From NCBI GenBank assembly GCA_000827325.1, contig KN832883.1, forward strand, positions 1,112,215 through 1,176,214: DNA of 64,000 nucleotides. The letters are read 5' to 3'. The first letter of the stretch is position 1; every line of letters begins with the position of its first letter. Under the pieces are notes generated by a model, which saw only the letters and a list, made by a program, of their open reading frames with translations, was not told the origin of the DNA and ran no database searches. Of the stretch, positions 58,480 through 64,000 are shown in pieces. A program made the position numbers and the translations under genes. The stretch comes from Oidiodendron maius Zn. Taxonomy: Eukaryota; Ascomycota; Leotiomycetes; Myxotrichaceae.

Positions 58480-61400
58480 CAATAATACTATCGGTAGTAT
58501 ACTGGAATATAGGAAAGAACCAGGAGGCAGCACCAATTGCACTAGAGGATTACAGCAAGTACAACGTGATAGCTATACAGGAACCAGCTAGGAGCTCAGG
58601 AACCAGACAACTCTACTGTCCAGCTAACAGCAAATACTACCTAGTCTATAGAGGTAACAGCCAGGCAGTGCTATATATCCATAAACGCTACAGGATTACA
58701 GGGTAGTTATAGGCTACAGGGATAAACTAGTATAGGGTTACCTTCAAGGATAGGCCTGAACCGCTAACAATATAGTCAATATACTCACTATATAAGGGAC
58801 CAGACTAGCAGAGCCCTCTCCAGACACTCCCTAAGAGACTACTAGAGAGTCGCTACCTAGTAGTCGGTAATATAAACCTCCACTACCTATAATAGGATAG
58901 AGAAGAGAGAACCTTATAATATACAAAAGTACTCCTCTTAATGATATAACACTAGAACCTTACACTAGCTATACTATAGAGAGAACCTACTAGATAGAGA
59001 AATATAGAGTATAGAGAGGATAGAGACAGAACATTAGACCTTGCATAGTATATAGAGACACTATAGGTACGCTATAAGGGGGGCCTAGACTATGCTGGAT
59101 CAGACTATATAGCCCAACTCATGCAAGTCAAAAGCATACAGCACTAGCGACCCCCTAGTACACTACCAGGGTAGTTGTAGATAAAGATAGATAAAGACCT
59201 AGTAGCAACAGAAGCAAAAACCCTAAAAATACCCCTCTCTATCAGCTCTCTAGAAGCCCTCAATCATACAACCGATCAGCTTATACAGCAGCTCTAGAGA
59301 ATCGCTAATATTTCGACCCTATAGCGTAAGACTAGCTACAGTCAAGGCGAACTATAGTGGAACAAGGAAGTAGACAAGGCAGTAGTAGAGGCATCGGTGG
59401 CGCAATACAGCTACTGTATAGTAGCATTGCAATATATATAGACAAAGCTTCAAGAAGCTACCCAGAAATAAAGGCAGGTGATCCAAGAAGCATAAACAAG
59501 GTGTTGGAGACTAGCCCTTGCTAGGGCCTTGAAGCAGCCAAAGACCCTTTGGAAACTCTAACGGTAGGCACGACTAAGAAGTCATACCCCTCAAGAGCTA
59601 CTAACAATACCGCTACTATATCAAAGCAAGGATACCCCTCAGTTAGCATTTACCTATAAAGAAAAGAGCAAAACCTTAGCAGGGAGGTTCTTCCCTAGCA
59701 GCAAAGCAGACCTCCAGGATATCAAGGACACTACCTGGGAAGAGGCTTTAACCCAGCAGCGATTCCCTATTAAAAAGGCAGTTACTACAGAGGAAATAGA
59801 GGAAAGACTTAAATAGGGAGCCTGGAAAGCACCAGGACCAAGTAACAATCTCCTAGCAGGGTTCCTGAAGGCATACAGCAGACCCCTCTTAATAATTCTT
59901 GCAGCTATAACCCAAGCTAGCTTCAACCTTGAATACTTCCTGAAGCGGTTCTATAGTGCAGAAGTAGTAGTCCTTAAGAAACCAGGCAAGACACTAATAC
60001 AGCAACAAATAGCTGGAGGCTGGAGACCAATCTCTCTACTAAGTACAGTTGGAAAACTTATTAAAGGGGTAATAAGGAGTTGAATTGCAGATATAGCAGA
60101 GTTGCAGCGACTACTACCAGAGGGTCAAACAGGGAACAGAAAAGGGCGGTCTACAGAACTTGCTATACACCTGGTCACCGAAGCAGTACGGACAGCCTGG
60201 AGCTATAGAGCAGTAGCCTCGCTACTCCAGCTTGATATTAAAGGAGCCTTCAATACAGTTAACTATACTAGGCTCCTAGACATCCTGTACAAACAGGGCT
60301 TCCTGATATAGGTGGTGAGGTAAACTAACAGCTACCTTAAAGCATACTCTACAAGGCTTATATTCGATAGCGAAGCGTTGGAGCCAATATAGATCAAAGC
60401 AGGGGTCCTACAGGGATCCCCCTTATCACTAATCCTATTCCTGCTCTATATAGCCTTGCTCTATAAAGCCCTAGAGAAGCATGGAAACCTGACAATTATA
60501 GGATTTACAGACGATACAAACCTTCTAGTAGCTAGCCGCAATATCCAGGAGAACTACCAGCAACTCAAGGGTATATTTAAGGTCTATAAATACTAGGCCA
60601 AAACAAGAGGCATAGAGTTTGCCCCTCAAAAGAGCGAACTTATATACTTTACCTGGAAGTATACAGGGTTCTTGAAGGTGGTTCGCCTAGCAGGATATAT
60701 AATCAACCTAGTAGAGTTAGCCTGATTCCTTAGAGTCTAGCTAGATAGGAAGCTCTAGTGGAGTCGCTACCTAAAAGAAGTCAAGAAGAAGCTAGCTACC
60801 TAGAAGCTTATACTTACAAAGCTTACAGCATTAGTCTGGGGATACAGCCTAGCCCGTACAAGAGAAATCTATACCAAGGTAATAAGGGTAACAATAGTAT
60901 ATAGAGTATCTGTATAGCATAAACCCAGCGAGGCAGGGGCGAACCCTAGGGGTATCGCCAACCACCTTAGTATAGTACAGTCTGATTGCCTCTGTATAGT
61001 AACTGGAGGATATCATACAACCCAGATTCGATACCTCGAGGTTGAAACAGCTACCCTACCAATCTATATATACCTTAATAAGAGAGTTACAGAATTTGAG
61101 TTAAGGCTTGAATATACAGGCATAGCTAAGAAGGTGTATAGTGCCTGTACTGTAGTGGCGACCTGCCTCCAACAGTAGAGGATAAGAATCAGGCCAGTAG
61201 GACTACAACTCCTGCCTAAGGGAGGAGAACAGAAGGCAAAGTAGGCAAGCAGGTGGTATACTAAGGGGGAGCTGACAATAGATAAAGCAGTAGAGAGGGA
61301 CTAGAGACTATAGTGGGAAGGTAAGGTCGAGATACAGGCAAGGTCCCAGGGAGGACCTAGTATAGAACCAGCGGATATAGACCCTGAATTCAAAGGGAAG

Positions 61401-61850
61401 AAGGCACTCCAGAAACACTAAGGCCTCAAGAAGCATGAAAGCTCCCTTCTTATACAGATCCGTATAGGCAAGATAGAGCTCCAAGTATTCCTGTTCCAGC
61501 AAAGGGTCCTAGAAGTAAACACACTACTCTATCGCTGCAGCATTACAGAGGAAACGCCAGCCTATATAGTCCTCTATTGCCCAGAACTACAACAAGAGAG
61601 AGAGGAGCTCCAGAGGGCCCTCCTACTGTACCCCCTTTAAACCACCTGTGACTTTATAGCAGCAACGGCAGACCCAGCCTGTGCAGGGATGGTGGTAAGG
61701 TGGCTGCTAGCTAGCGGCCGCCTCCCTGAGTTCCGGCAAGCCTGCAGGTATATAGCAATCCAGGACCAGGAGGAGGAGAAGGAAGAAAGGGGGCTATAGA
61801 GGCTCCAGGTAGTATTATATAGTCGGCGGTGAGACCGGCTAAGTAGCAGC
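58480..61850 (+). pseudogene. LINE ORF2 (endonuclease, reverse transcriptase)
   Basis: An apurinic-endonuclease-like start (YWNIGKNQEA, VIAIQEPA; 58490-58600), RT with GWRPISLLSTVGKL, GQTGNRKGRSTELAIHLV, LLQLDIKGAFNTVN and LQGSPLS, and active-site FTDD at 60504-60515. A Cys/His C-terminal motif (CSITEETPAYIVLYCPEL) is near 61540. Many TAG stops. The order and motifs are those of Tad1-clade elements. Confidence 0.85.
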
Positions 61851-61996
61851 AAGGACCAGGCGAAGACACTTTGTATATATAGGGACCAATATATAAGGGT
61901 TTTGTCCAGCCCTAAGGGGCATGGTTTACCTTATGATATTTCTAGTAGAGGTTCTATAGCTAGATAGCTAAACAGAGTATTAATAATAATAATAAT

Positions 61997-62640
61997 ATAG
62001 TACTACTTTAATAAATAGAATCTAAATATTATTTTAGTATTATTATATCTAGAAGATACTAGAAATATCTATAATAATAATATACTTAATATTTTAGTAG
62101 GTTTTATAAAGCTAATTATATACTATATAATAATAAATAAAAATAAAAGATTATTTATATTACTCTTTATAGTAATAGCTAAAGAGATCTAAAATAAGCT
62201 AGACTTATATTAAAGGAAGTTTCTTATATCTTTTAGTAAAGTAGTATTACTTTATCTAGTAATAGAGAATAAAAGATAGATCTAAGGATTATAAGATAAT
62301 ACTATAAAAGAGATAAATAGATATCTTATAAAGAATAAATATATATCTTTATTAGATTAGTAAAGATATATAAAGATATTATTATTAATATATAATTATA
62401 GATAATAATAGTTAGTTAACTATAGCTTTAGGTTATTTATCTACTTATTAGAATATTATATTATATATTTCCTTAAACTTCTCTCTTCTTTATACCTTAC
62501 TAATAGTATATATATTATATTAAGTACCTGATTCTATTTCTATTATTACTAGAAGACTATTATTATACTACTAGATAGTGGCTCTATACTTGACTTACTA
62601 GCCTTAAGTCCCTTAGTCTATCTATTAAGCCTAAGCTTAA
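61997..62640. other. AT-rich relic, probably continuing the copia element
   Basis: Very AT-rich with no readable motif; position after the LINE suggests the rest of the plus-strand copia internal region. Confidence 0.35.
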
Positions 62641-62719
62641 GCCCCTTAATCTATTCTACTAGTCTAGCTATAAACTGCAGGAGTCCTCCTGGCCAAGCAA
62701 TAGAGGTATATACAGAGCT

Positions 62720-62900
62720 TTAACACCACTATAAATCAGGTCAAGATAGAGACCTGTAGCCAGTGCAAGGAGCAGTAATTTGCTATATATCTTAAAGGGC
62801 AGGTCTGCTACGCTTGCTTCTTGTAAGACAAGGGAACCAGAGCCTGTTTCTAATTGTCAGCCGATAACAACATGGACCTGGTACCACTAAATAGTACCTA
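62720..62900 (+). pseudogene. Helitron replicase-like N-terminal fragment
   Basis: Translation gives ETCSQCKEQ-stop-FAIYLKGQVCYACFL-stop-DKG then LSADNNMDL. The Cys-pair spacing, FxxxLKxxVCxxC, DK and SA(D/E)NxMD resemble the start of PIF1-type Helitron proteins of fungi as I remember them. Three stops at CGG/TGG/CGA-like codons. Assignment is tentative. Confidence 0.5.
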
Positions 62901-63190
62901 ATTGCAATATACAATAGCGAGTGCCAGATTGGGATAATAGAGATGATAGGGATACATTGACCGAGATAAATGAGGCATGCCTTATTCATAACAAAACTAT
63001 ATGCCTAAGTATATCCTATATCCTCTATTCTCTGTACCATCTTCATTCGTCTCTCGATTTCTATACTCCTTCTCAGGATATGCCCAAGACGTATTTATAA
63101 AACCCATTATCTATACAACCATGGATATAGTAATCGTCACCTCGACTGTCTACTTTTTCCTCCTCCTATTCGAATGCTCTCCTGTGGGCT
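62901..63190. other. intergenic
   Basis: The plus-strand ORF 63001-63276 has no family-like features. Nothing else seen. Confidence 0.35.
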
Positions 63191-63774
63191 TTACTGGAAC
63201 CGGACCAATATTTTTCTGGACGGAATCAAGCACGGGTGTAATGTGTGCTGTCGACGATGAACGTCTTCCGAGTTGAGGAATTTAAGGTGCGCGTTTTGAA
63301 AGTGTTTTGCAAAGTCAACTTCGCGGCAGCCGATTTCACAGGAATATGTCGTGCCCTGGGCCATTCTGCTCGACAGAAAAGAGTCCCAGCACGTAGATGC
63401 GGCCGCTCTCCACCCTTGATCTGCCTTGGCTATCTGGCTGAGGCGATATTCGACACCAATCCAACATTTGAGAGCGAGGTCACGTCTTCCATTTGCAAGA
63501 GCACTACTCGAGCAGTCTCAGTATATAGAGTAACAGTCGCTCTGCCCTTTCTGATCTAGAGAAGCTTGCAGATTCAAGTCTAGATATCTCGAGAAAGATA
63601 GCACTGAAATTCTGGTTGTGAAATCCATCGTCACATGGAAGCCACCGGAGACCGTAAACGCTGCATGTATACAGCCAGAAGGTATGTAGACTGCATTGCT
63701 TGATGATGTGCAAAACATAACGCCACCTTCAAGAGACTGGGCTAGTTGCGTCATCTTTGCAACTTGTCCGTCCT
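63191..63774 (-). pseudogene. 3' part of an uncharacterised gene with a cupin/JmjC-like stretch, one in-frame stop
   Basis: Minus-strand exon after an acceptor GCAACAG at about 63775. It reads QSLEGGVMFCTSSSNAVYIP, SGCIHAAFTVSGGFHVTMDF, then one TGA at 63518-63520. It continues in the same frame with SQIAKADQGWRAA, YSCEIGCREVDFAKHFQNAH and LKFLNSEDV to a stop at 63191-63193. The protein-like sequence on both sides of the TGA indicates a nonsense mutation (CGA-to-TGA would fit RIP). The IPxGxIHA...GGF pattern suggests a cupin/JmjC-type fold, but metal ligands cannot be confirmed. Upstream exons lie beyond or near the right edge (a WARDAKTT-like exon at about 63977-63999). Confidence 0.55.
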
Positions 63775-64000
63775 CTGTTGCACAAGCAAACACAAAAATT
63801 AACTGCAATTACTAGAAGACTGAGATACCCTATGGGAATCCCTGGCAGTAGAGAACTGTTGCAGAGATCAGGCAGCAATATAACATAATATTCAATACAA
63901 TAGGGGCTCTATTAGGTGTACTAATGATTCTGACCAGCAGGATGAGCATCCTAAATTCATATAATTTAGCGTACGGTGGTCTTCGCATCCCGTGCCCACA

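Larger units (their letters stand above)
56881..61996 (+). mobile_element. Tad1-like non-LTR retrotransposon (LINE)
   Basis: About 5.1 kb with a sharp rise in G+C at its left edge. It has two decayed ORFs (gag-like with CCHC knuckles; endonuclease-RT) and a 3' tail of TAA repeats (about 61979-61996), the tail type of many fungal Tad1-clade LINEs. It lies within the plus-strand copia relic. The 5' boundary is approximate and no target duplication was identified. Confidence 0.85.

Noticed and set aside
63001-63276. 91-codon plus-strand ORF
   Set aside because: Overlaps the end of the better-supported minus-strand pseudogene and has no motif.

Overview
The window is nuclear DNA of a filamentous ascomycete (Pezizomycotina). 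The evidence is short introns of about 45-80 bp with GTRNGT...YAG ends, fungal-specific families (HET protein, fungal NACHT NLR, Zn2Cys6 regulators, GH6/GH7 cellulases with CBM1 modules), and AT-rich transposon islands whose frames are broken by C-to-T changes (CAG/CAA to TAG/TAA), as repeat-induced point mutation (RIP) leaves them. Genus cannot be told from the sequence alone.

Layout. 0-7.5 kb: the 3' part of a HET-domain gene, a degenerate ~75-bp tandem repeat, a two-exon NACHT NLR, and a copia LTR scrap. 7.5-31 kb: a gene-rich arm. It holds a Zn2Cys6 factor with two tandem zinc clusters divergent from a secreted GH3 glycosidase, an S10 serine carboxypeptidase with seven exons, a CYP52-like P450, a multi-pass membrane protein, a second Zn2Cys6 factor divergent from a frameshifted SDR, a GH7 endoglucanase and a GH6 cellobiohydrolase. 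GH3, GH7 and GH6 together provide beta-glucosidase-type, endo- and exo-cellulase functions within about 20 kb. An 852-bp exact duplication across a 20-N gap inside the GH7 gene is almost certainly an unmerged contig overlap. 31-37 kb: an F-box-like/ankyrin gene cut short by RIP-like stops, and a small GPI-anchored wall protein.

37-62.6 kb is a nested transposon graveyard. A minus-strand Ty1/copia element (LTR 37047-37327) was invaded by a 9.1-kb hAT element (8-bp target duplication) and by a Ty3/gypsy chromovirus-type element (5-bp target duplication, two 295-bp LTRs with 3 differences). A second copia element in plus orientation follows, itself split by a Tad1-like LINE with a TAA-repeat tail. 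The hAT element is the most unusual object. Besides its transposase it carries, on the opposite strand, two tandem decayed histone H3-like genes with an intron at the same codon, a further unrecognised multi-exon gene, a 115-bp inverted repeat, and a short motif recurring mostly in putative introns. 62.6-64 kb: a Helitron-replicase-like scrap and the 3' part of a pseudogene with a cupin/JmjC-like stretch.

Exon structures were derived by hand from splice signals and reading-frame continuity; no database search was possible.
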